Of a stretch of DNA of 64,000 nucleotides, positions 48,601 through 59,926 are shown piece by piece. The position numbers were made by a program, and so were the translations under genes. The stretch is from positions 8,990,001 to 9,054,000 of the forward strand of contig CAJFCV020000004.1 in NCBI GenBank assembly GCA_904066235.2. The letters run 5' to 3'. Numbering within the stretch: position 1 is the stretch's first letter; every line of letters starts with the position of its first letter. The stretch comes from Bursaphelenchus xylophilus (taxonomy: Eukaryota > Nematoda > Chromadorea > Rhabditida > Aphelenchoididae). The notes below the pieces were generated by a model. The model ran no database searches. It was given only the letters and a program-made list of their open reading frames with translations, and was not told where the DNA came from.

Positions 48601-51570
48601 ATGTCTGATTGTGAGGCATCTCTAGCTGTAAAAAAATCATTGCAAAAAAATTGTTTTTTGACACCGGATTTTGCTCACAAAAAACTTTGGAACGATGTGC
48701 GGAAGTATCGCTCCCTGTTGTTGAAATGGAGCTGGACTGTTGATGTTGTTCATGCTACAGTTTGAAAAAAGTATCGATTTTATGCCAATTTTTTACCGCC
48801 CTAAAAGTCTCGGTGCGCCAAGGCACAATCTAGAAATCTCCCATATGTTATTATACTTACAAAAGAAGTTAATCCAAATCTATGTAAAATTGCATCAAAA
48901 TCTAAACTTTGAGCACTGTCTTTACTTCTAGAACCTCCCGTTTATTACACATATAATAAGATATAATACACAGATTTCTTTCCGGAGCCTCAACTAAATC
49001 TTTCAGGTGACCCCTCTCCACCTAGCCGAGCCCTGGTTCTGGGACTACGTCGAGAAACGTTGGCATTGCGCGTTGAACCTGAATAACCGCGATCAATACG
49101 AAGGAAGGATGTGCACTGGGGATGAGCTCACAAACATTGTCGAATTGGGTCGGATGATCGAAGCCGGTTATCTGATTCGAGGCCTGGAGAGGTTTGTGTT
49201 GGCGTTGAATGAGGCTTTCCGCAGGGTTTGCGGGAACAGTGCGACAGAATACTGTCCGGAATTCATGGAGAAGTCGAGGGAAATGGTGAGGAAATTGTTG
49301 GATACGGAGAAGCCAATGGCTGAGTTTGAAGTCGACGAATTCATGCCGTTGGATCATCATGGTAAGGGCTGAAAAATATACTTTTAGTTTGTGCATTAGC
49401 TAGTTTGAACAACGAGTTTTTTGAAGGTGAAAAAAATTGTTTTAAAGTCATCTTTTTTTGAAAATTTTTTTAGTTTTTTACTGATCTAGGAAGCCTTGAA
49501 GCTCTAGCCTTTTTAAAACCTTTCTTAAATCATTTTCCAGGCAATCTCGGCTACCGTCGTATCGGCAATTACACCGCCGACCTCATCTACAAGCCCATCA
49601 ACGACTACAAACTTTACATCTCCGGCATCCTCCGCTCCGACACCATCTACACCTCGCTTTGCACTGCTCCTTCATGCTCTTGCAAACGCATGGTGGCAGC
49701 TAGTCGCCTAGGGCCTCTGGAAAGAGTGAGCGGCTCCATCAAGTGGTTCCATGCGAATAATGTCAACTTCTTCGCGAACTGGGACAACTCCACCTTGAAC
49801 TACATTTTCCTCGTGATTACGGTAATCCTGATGGTGATCACGGTGCTGATCCTGTTGCTGATCGTCTACAAGGTCTATTCGAGGGTGATCAAGGGAAATC
49901 AGTCGCTGGGAATGTGCTCGCTGACCGGAATTATCATCTTGAACTTGACGGCCTTGTTGTACATTATCGACAGCAAAAATTCGGTGAGAAAAACATATCT
50001 GGATTGAGGTTTTTAAACTTCATAGGGCTGTTCAAGGTCTATGTTCATTTAATTTGCGCTTTTCAGCTTCTGGAGCTCCGAATTCTCCTCAATTCCTTGG
50101 CTCATGTCGTTTGTTTTGGCGTCATCTTGACGAAAGCGATTTGCTTGAGGAACGCCGAAGACTTGTGCGGAAAGCATCGGCAACAAATTGGGATTTGGAA
50201 CTACTGGGTGACACTGTTGTTCATCATTGGAGTTCAATTGGCCGTCTATGCGAAGTATGAGATTTTAAAAATAAAATTAAAATTTTTGGTATTTTACCCA
50301 CCCCTCGACCGCAAAAATTGTTGAGTTCTCCATTTCAACTTGCAAATTATTACCTGAAATTTTCAGTAAATCATCGCTAGTCTATGTAGATTTTATGAAC
50401 AAAATTTGAAGCCAAAAGAAGCCCCACAAATCCAGAATCAACCAAAATTTCAAAATTCCCATCAGATCTCTAAAACAATATAATTTCTCCCATTTTTTGC
50501 AGGAATATCGAGTTGCCCAATCACAACGATCTTTACAACTCCATCTACATCCTCTTCCTCGCCATTTTCGCGCTCTTCATCAACATTCGAAACCGCAAAA
50601 TCCGCCGCAACTACAAGGAATCCAAATGGTTATTCATTGCGAATCTGGTGGCGCTAACTCTTTTCGTCTCGTGGATTGTCGCGCGTCATGTTATTCCAAC
50701 CAATCTGCATCGTGAATTGGACATTGTGGAGCTGAACTCGATGGCTTTGATCTTATTGGGCCTTATGTTTGGGACCAAGGTGTACATTCTTTTGTTTTAT
50801 GAGCCCTTGGTGGTGGAGAGGTGTGTAACGCCAATGAAGCCCGATTTTTATGATGGGGATTTGTTTGAAAAAGGTAGGTGGCTAATCCCCTGGTATTTTG
50901 ATGAAGCCTGGAGTAAATTAAGAATGTTTTTTTTTAAGACTATTAGCTCGCGCTTTGCAGAAACAGCCGATATTTTTAGGCCAAAAGTTGGAAAAATTTT
51001 TTAATTTTTTTGTTCAAATTTCGGCATGAAAATTTTGATGACTATTCGTACGGTATAAAGTAATGTCTCCCAAAAAAATCAATGTTTTCCATACGAGACT
51101 GGCAAAGATATGGCAAAATTGTTTTTTCTCTGACCGCTCTCCGCATTTTGTATACTCTCTCGGCAATATTTGAATATCTATATCTCTGCTGCCCTTGCAA
51201 AACGCAATCTAAAGATTTTAGCAATTGATATTTATAATTTTTACTAAGCTTTCACATCTTCAGACATGTCCTTGGCCGCATCTCTTCACTCCATTCCCAA
51301 CCAACTGCACAGTCAGGCGGATACCGTGACCATTCAGCCGGGAACATCGCAGGATGATGAGGTAAGATTTGCCTAGAATTTTTCACTGACCAATTAAATT
51401 GTGGCCAAATTTTGTCACCATCTCCTAAAACTTTATAAAAATGAAAAAAACGTTTCTTTTTTCAGTTCCCAGTCCTGAAGACCGTGATGCGCAAGAAGGA
51501 GTTTGGCCATGGCCGCTCCAGCCGCTCCTCCATGGACCGATTTAGCAACGCCAGCACCTCCAGTAACTAG
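42645..51570 (+). CDS. Class C GPCR with two Venus-flytrap domains
   Basis: Fourteen exons: 42645-42830, 43089-43227, 43916-44208, 44899-45216, 45284-45564, 46134-46317, 46538-46899, 47574-48222, 49007-49361, 49541-49983, 50067-50254, 50503-50873, 51264-51361 and 51466-51570, giving 1,323 residues. After a signal sequence (hydrophobic part about 14-30) there are two metabotropic-glutamate-receptor-like ligand domains: about residues 60-490 (GGSFALHEADC, LYVGDSCRRTKESLLQTLRF) and about 490-960 (LSGVFNLHGENC, GALVVDSCSDAYK, EPWFWDYVEKRWHC). The 7TM part is about 1009-1240 and has class C marks (RVIKGNQSLGMCSLTGI, FGVILTKAICL). The nine-cysteine domain of mGluRs is not present. The ligand is unknown. 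The tail is Ser-rich. Introns carry R1 and R2 copies. Confidence 0.92.
43379..43604. mobile_element. R2 MITE copy in GPCR intron 2
   Basis: A 226 bp palindrome with CAGTAGCGGACCAGATCC and GGTCCGTCACTG ends and TA on both sides (43377-43378 and 43605-43606). Confidence 0.88.
43610..43790 (+). repeat. R1 repeat copy in GPCR intron 2
   Basis: R1 fragment with 'gcgagatggctaattcgc' and 'cgtatgccttatttctacca', directly after the R2 copy. Confidence 0.62.
44380..44530 (-). repeat. R1 repeat copy in GPCR intron 3
   Basis: Inverted fragment with 'gaaaattttagctcgcggtt' and 'gctgagatattcaacaatct'. Confidence 0.65.
47120..47240 (-). repeat. R1 repeat copy in GPCR intron 7
   Basis: Inverted fragment with 'gaattttagctcacactttg' and 'gagagagtacggaaagggag', followed at once by an R2 copy. 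Confidence 0.62.
47264..47437. mobile_element. R2 MITE copy in GPCR intron 7
   Basis: A 174 bp palindrome with CAATGGCGGACCTGATCC at the left and GGATCAGGTGCCTCACTG at the right. TA precedes the left end, but the right flank is GA. Confidence 0.82.
48330..48480 (-). repeat. R1 repeat copy in GPCR intron 8
   Basis: Inverted fragment with 'gacagccaaaatattcaatc' and 'gagagagtactcgaaatgcg'. Confidence 0.6.
50930..51235 (+). repeat. R1 repeat copy in GPCR intron 12
   Basis: 'attagctcgcgctttgcaga', 'actggcaaagatatggcaaa', 'ctgaccgctctccgcatttt' and a final 'gcaattgatattt'. The copy fills most of the intron. Confidence 0.75.
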
Positions 51571-51671
51571 TGTGTATAAAATACTGCCACATTTTTTAAA
51601 ATTTTTTGTGCCATTTTTCACTGCCAGAAATACGTTTTGTAAAACTCGTAAAATTAAAAATTGTTCTTGGA

Positions 51672-51677
51672 AATAAA
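51672..51677 (+). promoter_or_regulatory. Polyadenylation signal AATAAA
   Basis: AATAAA about 100 bases after the stop of the class C GPCR gene. Confidence 0.6.
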
Positions 51678-51994
51678 CGGGATTTTTAGTTCGAAAAATC
51701 ATTTTTAATACCATGTAAGGAGAAAATCCTACGGCGTTGGTCTAGATACAAATAAATCGAGAAGTATGAGAGATTCTTAGTTCGCAATGTTCAGAAATTT
51801 TCGAGATTTTTTGATAAGAAGTCAAAATCTTTGAAATTTTTTTTGCGATTTTGGGTCTATAAAATACAAAGTAGACTATTAGTGAGGTGGACAATGTTTA
51901 TACAAAAAACCAATTTTTTGCATTCAGCAACAAAAAAGTTACGGACGAAACCCGTTTGCCGTCTGGCCGACTCTCATCATTTTACATGCTCTCT

Positions 51995-52135
51995 CGAAAA
52001 GAAGGCCGCCGGAGTCTCCGCCGAGCCTTCGCCGAGCGTCCGCCGGCCGTCTGACGACTTTGCCACGCCTCGTAGGCACTTCCTACAACCTCCCTTTAGG
52101 TATCCACCTGCCCTGCACCTCGTATGGACACGTTC
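51995..52135. repeat. R3 fragment
   Basis: The GC-rich block 'gccttcgccgagcgtccgcc' and 'tatccacctgccctgcac', shared with 40330-40440 and 29330-29440. Confidence 0.65.
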
Positions 52136-52262
52136 GAATCTTTCAAAAATTTGAATTTTGCAATTTTTTGAAAAAATCTTTATTCCAAAGCCTCAATTCG
52201 ATTCAAATTAAAAAAAACCCTCTTCAAAAGTCAAATTTTTTCCCATTTTGTTGTTGTCGAAA

Positions 52263-52782
52263 ATGCTGATCAAGTCGGTTGTGTTATTTTTCATCTGTAC
52301 CGCTTTTATGGTGGAAGCCGAGAAGAGGCAGATCCTCTTGAAGGGCCGAGTGCACTGTGCGAACAATCGGAATTATCGGGAGATGACGGTCCTGGTTGTG
52401 GATACTATCAACAAAATCATGTTCAAGTAGGTTTTGGGAGGATTTTTTTTATTTTTGATATTTTTTCCGTCTAAAATACGGCTAAAAATGAGTCATTTCT
52501 AAATTTTTCCTCTCATTTCAACCTGCAGAATCTCAAATACGCTCTAAAACTTCTAAAATCCGCTCAAAAATCCAAAAATCAAATCTCTTTTTCAGGCCAA
52601 TCATGCCGGCGCCCAGTGGATTCTTCCAAATTTTGGTCATGGCCGATCCGACCAGCTTCTCCCCGGTCCTTTTCATCAACCATCGATGTGATTCCGCGAC
52701 TCCCCGACGAATCATCACCAAGCCTTTTATTCAAGGCTCTCCGCAGGTCTATTATACGCGTCATGACATTGAACTGGACTAG
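52263..52782 (+). CDS. Transthyretin-like (TTL) secreted protein
   Basis: Two exons, 52263-52426 and 52596-52782, encode 116 residues. Residues 1-19 are a signal peptide. The mature part starts EKRQILLKGRVHCANN, the usual opening of the nematode transthyretin-like family, and ends with LFINHRCD and a PQVYYTRHDIELD strand. TTL proteins are small secreted beta-sandwich proteins; some act as bridging factors between cells, but most have no known job. The middle is shorter than in typical members (no clear TDxxG block). An AATAAA at 52795-52800 lies 13 bases after the stop. Confidence 0.85.
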
Positions 52783-53305
52783 ATTTTTGTTCAGAATAAA
52801 AAAATTTTAATTTTTTCCAATATTTTTATTATAAGTTCACAAACAAATTGCATGAATAACCTCGTAAAATGAAAATAGCATATATTTTGGATGTTCTACT
52901 GGCAAAAAATGCACAAAATTCACCTTTCAGACCTAAAACAAAATAATTTTTTTTTGGAAAATCAAATTTTTTTCTTTCAGAAATCAATCAAGACTACTTT
53001 AAATTCGCTAAAATCCCAAAAAAATATATTAAAAATAGCTAAAATTTACACTAGAACATCCAAAATTTGAGTTAAATATTCAAAAATAGAAGAACAATAT
53101 CAAAAAAAAAACAGAGAAAAGAAAAAAAAATCGAGGTGAAAAAAATCAATCCACAAGATAGCAGCGTATTGGAAACGAAATCTCTGGTCGTTTGGAAACC
53201 CGAGACCTGCAGATTAGTCATCAAATTACTTAATTCAAACTAATTAGTTTTGGTATATGTACAGTCAAGAAAAAGATGTACTAGAGGTGGATAATAGGAT
53301 TGGGG
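52783..53305. other. Convergent intergenic region
   Basis: Lies between the 3' ends of the transthyretin-like and REEP genes. It is AT-rich with poly-A runs, and nothing else is recognisable. Confidence 0.6.
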
Positions 53306-54875
53306 TTAGGTGGGTTGGCGGCGAGTTCGGCTGCTACGACGGGGGAGGGTGTGGTAATCGGGGTCGGCGGAATCTCTGGGACGATATTCCGAGTCGCCGC
53401 GCGAATCCAACACCTCCATATCATCTTCGGAATCGCTGTGAGTGGGGGCGGAGGGGACCTGAAAGAATTTTCATTCCATTAAATTAACATTCAAATCCAT
53501 AAACCACCCAAAAAACAAAAAAAATTTCAAAAAATTATATTATACTAGGCAAGGTCGAAAAAATTCAAAAAATTCCACCACCACAAACAAAAAAAAGACT
53601 TTAAATTCAAACACAAGACTTTCAAGATCTCCAAAGCCAAAGATCTCACATTAAAATCAACAAAACAGGGGTCGGAACTCAAACTCACACACTTTTGTAC
53701 TTACAATCACATTTCTACATAAACCACTAGATTTCCAATCGAATAACATACAAAGTTTACACGTATGGGAGCTGATGATCACTAAACACATAAATTTTAT
53801 ACCTTTCGGCAAACTTTTTATATTACACATGACAAATTTTCGAGATAATGGCAAGTGCAATATAAAAAATGTAAAATTTAGTGTGCAAATTAAGTTAGAA
53901 TTTTTACATATGCCCTAGAATCCATTATGAGTAATATCTCACCCTTCTATGAACAGGAACGCGTTCACTTCTCGAGTCCAACATGGGGTCCATTCTACTG
54001 TCAATATCAAACGCAGACTCGCTTGAATTCCTGGATCTTGATCTGGTCCTTCTTTTAGGCTTCGTATTTTCGTTCTGTTGCAAATTTTCGGTTGACACCA
54101 GGGTTCCACTCAAGGCCAGCGCTTGCTCGGCCAAATGTGCCTGACTTCGAGAAGCCGCTGTCGCAACAACCTCTCTGGCGTACAAAAGAGAACGTCGACC
54201 AACGTTCACGGCCTGGTTGTAGGTCTCTTCTTTGGCCTTCTCCAAGAAACGGTCGATTTCATCTTCGTGTTTCATCAACGTTGGATGAATCCACTAAAAT
54301 TATATTATTTTAGGCACCTTCTTCAAAAAACCTTGAACTTTTGCTGTTTCATTTGATTCATTGGCCTTGTTTTTATTCGGAATACCGCCTAAAAACGAGA
54401 CAAAAAAGGAAAGTGAAAGTTTTCTCACCTTTCGATACAAAATTGTGGCGCCTTTCGTCCATGGGGTCACGAGCCAGAGAACAAAGGCGATCTTCAATTC
54501 GTAGTAAAAGGGGAACCAAAAGGAAATGAAAATGTCGGCAAACGATTCGAAGACACAAAAGACGGCAAAGGCGATCCAATACATCATCCATTTCATGTAC
54601 TCCTTGGCATCCTGAAGAGATTTCGTTATAAAACAAGATATAAAATACTTCACCCAAACATTTAATTACAAAAACAGATAAGAAACGGAGATAATAAACG
54701 CTCAGGAGCTTGTTTTAGTTTCTTATGATACCAAATTCATCAAGTTGTTACCTAAATTTTGAGAAAAACAATTACAAGATCTTACCTTCAGTCTGACAGC
54801 CTTGTACGACCGATAAGACGGGTACATAATCCCGCTAACCAAGATAAGAAGACGAGAGAGAAGTATGGAGATCAT
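53306..54875 (-). CDS. REEP1-4-type ER-shaping protein (TB2/DP1/HVA22 family)
   Basis: Four exons: 54875-54786, 54611-54429, 54293-53943 and 53458-53306, giving 258 residues. REEP1-4 proteins bend ER tubules with membrane hairpins and link them to microtubules. Diagnostic parts are the start [67 protein letters not shown] and HPTL. A long polar tail follows, with an [11 protein letters not shown] stretch and an acidic segment (SDSEDDMEV), as in microtubule-binding members. All exons keep the frame. Sequence just upstream contains another possible exon (about 54958-55045), which could be a 5' untranslated or alternative exon. Confidence 0.92.
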
Positions 54876-56701
54876 TTCTGGGTCATTCAAATCACAGTAG
54901 AACCTGCAAGCACCAACTCGTAATTCCCAATGTTTTCTGAACCGCCGGGTCGTTCACCTGCAAAATTTCGGCGTAAATTCCATAAGCAAACATTTGATAT
55001 GACGCGGCGACTCGAATACCGTCTTCGGAGCGGCTAATCAAGCTGCAGAACGAGGAAAAACAGGACAAAAAAATATATTATAGTTGCAACCTAAAGTAAT
55101 GCCGAAGATAAGCCTGGAAGACATTGTATCGAAAAATTTTTTGTTCCGTAGAAAGGTTATAAGATATCCGCACTACCAACCAAAATTCATTCAACACGGA
55201 CACACCGTTCCCTCACAACATGACTAAAATTATATTACACTACCCTTTCTAATCCTGATCGTAAAAAAATCATAAACGAGTGCTGTAAAAACAGAAAAAC
55301 AGATTACAACGCATTACAACCCCTGCGTAGCCGCTGGTCAACTTCAAATTGCGTGATTCAAGAGGTAATCCACACAAAAAATTATTCTTTAGCCTCGAGT
55401 AGAGTATTATTTTTGAACCGAGTGTCAGTCCAGTTTACTCAGACTGAATCAGTAATAAAAAAGACAGAGCAAACAATCCGAAGGGCTGTTTCGAACGGAG
55501 GAAAAACTTTTTGGGGTTTCTCTTTCAAATAGGGGGCGAAAACAACCGCCGGAGATAAGAACGCAGCTTGTGATCGGGAAATTTGACGGCAAATACTGTA
55601 AGAGCAACTTCAACGGGTCTTCATAGCACTCTCCGCTGCTCTTAAAAGCCATTTTACTCGCAATTTTAACCAAACCCCCATCTTTTCGGTTTAAAACGCA
55701 TTTTATCTTCAAACCTGGCATGGGTAACATCGAAAACTTCCAAAAAAACGCACCAACTCCTGCTAAATGTTACCTCATGTCTTCAAGACACTATGATAGA
55801 CTCCATATGACTTTACGAACCACTCCAGACTCGAGACATTCGGCTAGAGATAAAAAACAGCTCAAAGTTTCGTTATACCCCCATCTGGATGCTGTTTAAA
55901 AAAAGCAACCTTGAATGCTATTCTTCAAAAACAAAAGACGTCACCGATGCAACCTGATAGTCTGATTCATCAGTTATCAGTAATTTAACTGCCGATTCTT
56001 GTGCAAAATCCAAGAAAAACAACTTATGACCCACAGACGGAATTCTCGTTTACATAAGACAGATTGGCAATTAAAACTCGATAGTAAAGTTCGACAGCGC
56101 ACATAAAACTCCCATCGCCCTCCACGCTTCATCTCAAATTCCAAGGCGATCGCAAAAAACAACTAAATAAGCAATTACGGATCCGTGAATGACACTGACT
56201 TTCTGATGCAAAGAGCCTTACAATTTCTGCTCCTTTCTCGGTTCAGAAGAACTTTTTTCAAACTCGATGAATAACGAGCCTAAACTAACTTCAACTACTT
56301 AAGCCGGAATTCGTATTTTACTTCAAATTTGTGTCGCTTGAAATATCAAAACTTCCTATGTACTAAAACCTCAAAAAGCTTCAATTCTTGCCAATCAAAG
56401 CACTTCAAGGTCAAAACATTCGAGGAATCCTCGTGTTTTTTCCACAGGCAAACTCAAATCATCCGAAAAACCAACTCTCGAGCGGTGCAAAAACAGTTGG
56501 CCATATTATCTGGGCCGAAACGAAGAAAAAAACAAAAAGATGACAAATTTTTTGCTTTTTCGATTGAACGGAAGCAGTGAGAAATCGCGTAAAACATTGT
56601 GAAGGGGGGATTAAGAGCCGCCGGATACGAGTGCATCTGGACGCGGAGAGTGAAGGGACAAACCGGATTTTAATGAGGGTCTCTCCTCTCGCTGATAAGG
56701 G

Positions 56702-56740
56702 CTATAAATTTACATTGCCGAGAGGGCAGCTCAGTTCTGG
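56702..56740 (+). promoter_or_regulatory. TATA box and initiator candidate
   Basis: CTATAAATT at about 56702, with CTCAGTTC about 30 bases downstream, matches a TATA plus TCAGTY initiator core promoter. It lies about 100 bases upstream of the first hairpin. This is a sequence match only. Confidence 0.4.
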
Positions 56741-56831
56741 TCAGAGTTGGTCTTAAATTCGTTTGCTTCAATCAGGTGAAGGCCGAAATGATGCGGAACA
56801 TTAGTCACTATGTCATGTTCTACCCTTGATC

Positions 56832-56900
56832 ATGCCCTTGGCAATCGTTTCTTCAGAATAAACATCCGTTTAATTTTGAAGAAACTATTGCCAAGGGCAA
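56832..56900 (+). ncRNA. Candidate microRNA precursor hairpin 1
   Basis: The 5' arm TGCCCTTGGCAATCGTTTCT pairs with the 3' arm AGAAACTATTGCCAAGGGCA: 13 perfect pairs, one mismatch and about 13 more pairs, closed by a short loop. The total is about 69 bases. I do not recognise either arm as a known nematode microRNA. The stem is GC-balanced, unlike the AT-rich surroundings. It could also be a simple inverted repeat. Confidence 0.5.
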
Positions 56901-57937
56901 TTCCAAACAACAGGATGACTAACACCTTAAACTCTAATCCTCTAAATCACAGATCGGATAGACCAAAGACCATTTCAATTTATCTCTGATTCATAACTCA
57001 TCCAAGCCACCCTCAACGAATGCATTTTTCATTAAAGAAGATGCGGGTTTACGTCAGGATGAGATAAAACAAGGTCGAGTGAAAGCGTGACCCAGAATTC
57101 GATTAGAATTGATATCCGTTAAATCCAAAAGCAGAAAGCACAAGAGAATCGACTATTCATCAAGTTATTTACGCACTAACTAGCTGCGTTTCTGCTCCTT
57201 ATTAGATATTAACGCAGCGAAAGACAGAATAAATCAGCCAAAATCCGTACAGCCAAGTCGCCAAACGACACCCAACTCTGAATAGCCAAATCCTTGAAGC
57301 TTATCCCTAATATTCGAGCAGCTCGCCCACCAAATATCCCAATCTCCGAGAGCAAAAAACGGTCAGAATTCCGACTGCATTCATCAGCGAGTTTCCTATT
57401 TGAACACTTTTTCTCGGATCTATTCAATTCGCTCACGGTCTGTTGGCGACCATCACTCTACGTAAAATCCCACCTTTTGAGTTATGGAAAACAAAGCAAA
57501 CAGACCTCAGGTCTTATGTCATTCTCGTGTTTCTTTCGCCCCTTAGCTTCTAATAACCGGTGTGTGGGAAAACGGATTGAACGGGAAAGCCAAAAACACT
57601 AGACGGGGCCGATAAGTTTTCAGAACTGATTCCGAAAACATTTTTTTAATGGGATTAAAACCAGATGCGGCGGGGGTTTTCAACTTCAAATTTGATACCA
57701 TTACTCATTGAGCGACGTAGGCTTGGGTGTTGGCTTACGAGAATCGGGAAGAGATTTGATTTAGAAAGGGTAATATAATTCTTAGGACGCAAAGTGATTT
57801 TAAACTTGATTTGAATACTGTCTCTATCAGGAAGATGATCAAAGAACATCATACTGAGCAGAAACGTGTCTTATACCATATATGACATCTAAACGACAAT
57901 TGTGGTCATATTATCACCGTCTGACCGTCTTTTGGAA

Positions 57938-58016
57938 GAGATAGGGTTCCAGGCGAAGAGACGGCAAAGATTTTTTTATCAAATCTTTGCCGTCTCTTCA
58001 GCTAGAACGCTATCTC
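57938..58016 (+). ncRNA. Candidate microRNA precursor hairpin 2
   Basis: An uninterrupted 19 bp stem (GAAGAGACGGCAAAGATTT with its inverse AAATCTTTGCCGTCTCTTC) has a 7-base loop and continues outward with a lower stem (AGATAGGGTTCCAG against GCTAGAACGCTATCT) with a few mismatches. The total is about 79 bases, and this is the usual shape of a Drosha-type precursor. Neither arm was recognised. Confidence 0.5.
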
Positions 58017-58531
58017 CCCATTTCGAGGGCACTTGAGGTAAACCAATCAATCAATTACCTCCACAACATCTATCAAGAGCCAATTAGAACAACAAACTAT
58101 GAGACTATCTTCTTCCCGCTGCAGTAAACCAACCAAATTAATTAGACGAGACGCTCCTCCAAAGAACATGGGCAAACAAGCTGCACACAATGAGAAATAT
58201 AATCTTCCGGATTACAAAATTACTTCTTATTGTGCTAGGTGCAATAAAAAGCTTTTACGACAACGATAAGGACCGGAAGAACCTACGAATCTGCCAATAG
58301 AGAAAGTTTCTGCCAATACTAGAAGATTCAAACGGCTATTCGAAAATCCCACTTATTACACAATCGCCGATCAAGTGGATATTCACGAGACCCACGAAAT
58401 CCAGGAGAAACGAGAGATCGGAAAATCTATTTTGAATATTATGTTCTTATTTCTTTTCGGTCGAGAAGAAATAAAAAAAATCGCGAGAAAAAATGAATAA
58501 TCAGGGTCACATTAACATTAAACAGAGCGAC

Positions 58532-59926
58532 GCACAGCGTTCTGTACTTTTTTGGAATGATTCCGACACCGATTTTTTCGAATTTTTCTAAAATAGCCCG
58601 CATTTACGCGGGTGTCGCGAGGGAATACTGTAAGATTGACGTGTAAAATTTGCAGTGATTATAGAGTAAAGAGAGATCTTTCCAACGATACAACTTACGT
58701 AAATTAATATGGAAAAAGAAATTTGTAATCAGCGCTGAAAAATGACCGACTTTGGATTTTCGGCGCTAAAGATTGCCCTTAGGCAGATCTTTTAGAAGAA
58801 GTGGATGGTACCACCTTATGCGGAATTTAATTCTCTACAACATATCCAAAAACTACAAAATTTTACTGCTTTTCCGTCGAATTATGCCTCAAAAATGCAA
58901 TTTTTGCACTACTTTTACCAATATTTTTTAAATATTTGCACTTTAAGGGCATTATTACAAAAACAAAGTCGTACATATTGAAGCTTGCATGGTAGCTGAG
59001 CATACTGCTTAATTTTACCCTGTCATCTTTCTCCGTCTTCAAGAACAGCGGAGCTAAAGTTTGGTGCTTGGACCCAGCATAAAAATGCCCTAAGGGCGAA
59101 TTTCAAAAATGCGATAGTGCCACTGAACGTAGAATAAGCGTTCAAACAGCTTTGCTCAAAAGGCAACGATTCAATTCCTTCTTCTGTCACTGCTCCGAGA
59201 TTTCCATGCAACATCATGAACACGTAAATGTGTTCCTGAGGCCACCGCGGCATGCACCGATGTTTCAAACTATTCCGGAAACTGATTTTTTCCTCAAATT
59301 TGGCGTACCTGTAGTACAAAAAATTCTACGTTCAGTGGCACTATCGCATTTTTGAAATTCGCCCTTAGGGCATTTTTATGCTGGGTCCAAGCACCAAACT
59401 TTAGCTCCGTTGTTCTTGAAGATGGAGAAAGATGACAGGGTAAAATTAAACAGTATGCTCAGCTACCATGCAAGCTTCAATATGTACGACTCTGTTTTTG
59501 TAATAATGCCCTTAAAGTGCAAATATTTAAAAAATATTGGTAAAAGTAGTGCAAAAATTGCATTTTTGAGGCATAATTCGACGGAAAAGCAGTAAAATTT
59601 TGTAGTTTTTGGATATGTTGTAGAGAATTAAATTCCGCATAAGGTGGTACCATCCACTTCTTCTAAAAGATCTGCCTAAGGGCAATCTTTAGCGCCGAAA
59701 ATCCAAAGTCGGTCATTTTTCAGCGCTGATTACAAATTTCTTTTTCCATATTAATTTACGTAAGTTGTATCGTTGGAAAGATCTCTCTTTACTCTATAAT
59801 CGCTGCAAATTTTACACGTCAATCTTACAGTATTCCCTAGCGACACCCGCGTAAATGCGGACTATTTTAGAAAAATTTGAAAAAATCGGTGTCGGAATCA
59901 TTCCAAAAAAGTACAGAACGCTGTGC
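58532..59926. mobile_element. Large foldback FB3 with 604 bp arms
   Basis: Left arm 58532-59135 and right arm 59323-59926 have the same length (604 bp) and are near-perfect inverse copies, around a 187 bp centre. The ends read GCACAGCGTTCTGTAC. GAC stands directly outside both ends (58529-58531 and 59927-59929), a possible 3-base target duplication. There is no open frame of note and no clear tRNA-like centre. Confidence 0.9.

Larger units (their letters stand above)
51571..52262. other. Intergenic between GPCR and transthyretin-like gene
   Basis: Holds the GPCR polyadenylation signal, an R1 fragment (about 51740-51990) and the GC-rich right part of an R3 element (about 51995-52135), which leaves under 130 bases of unique sequence upstream of the next start codon. 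Confidence 0.65.

Noticed and set aside
54300..54430. Extension of the REEP exon through the intron (about 42 extra residues)
   Set aside because: The canonical donor GTGAGA after YRK and the next exon starting WIHPTL restore the conserved REEP order.
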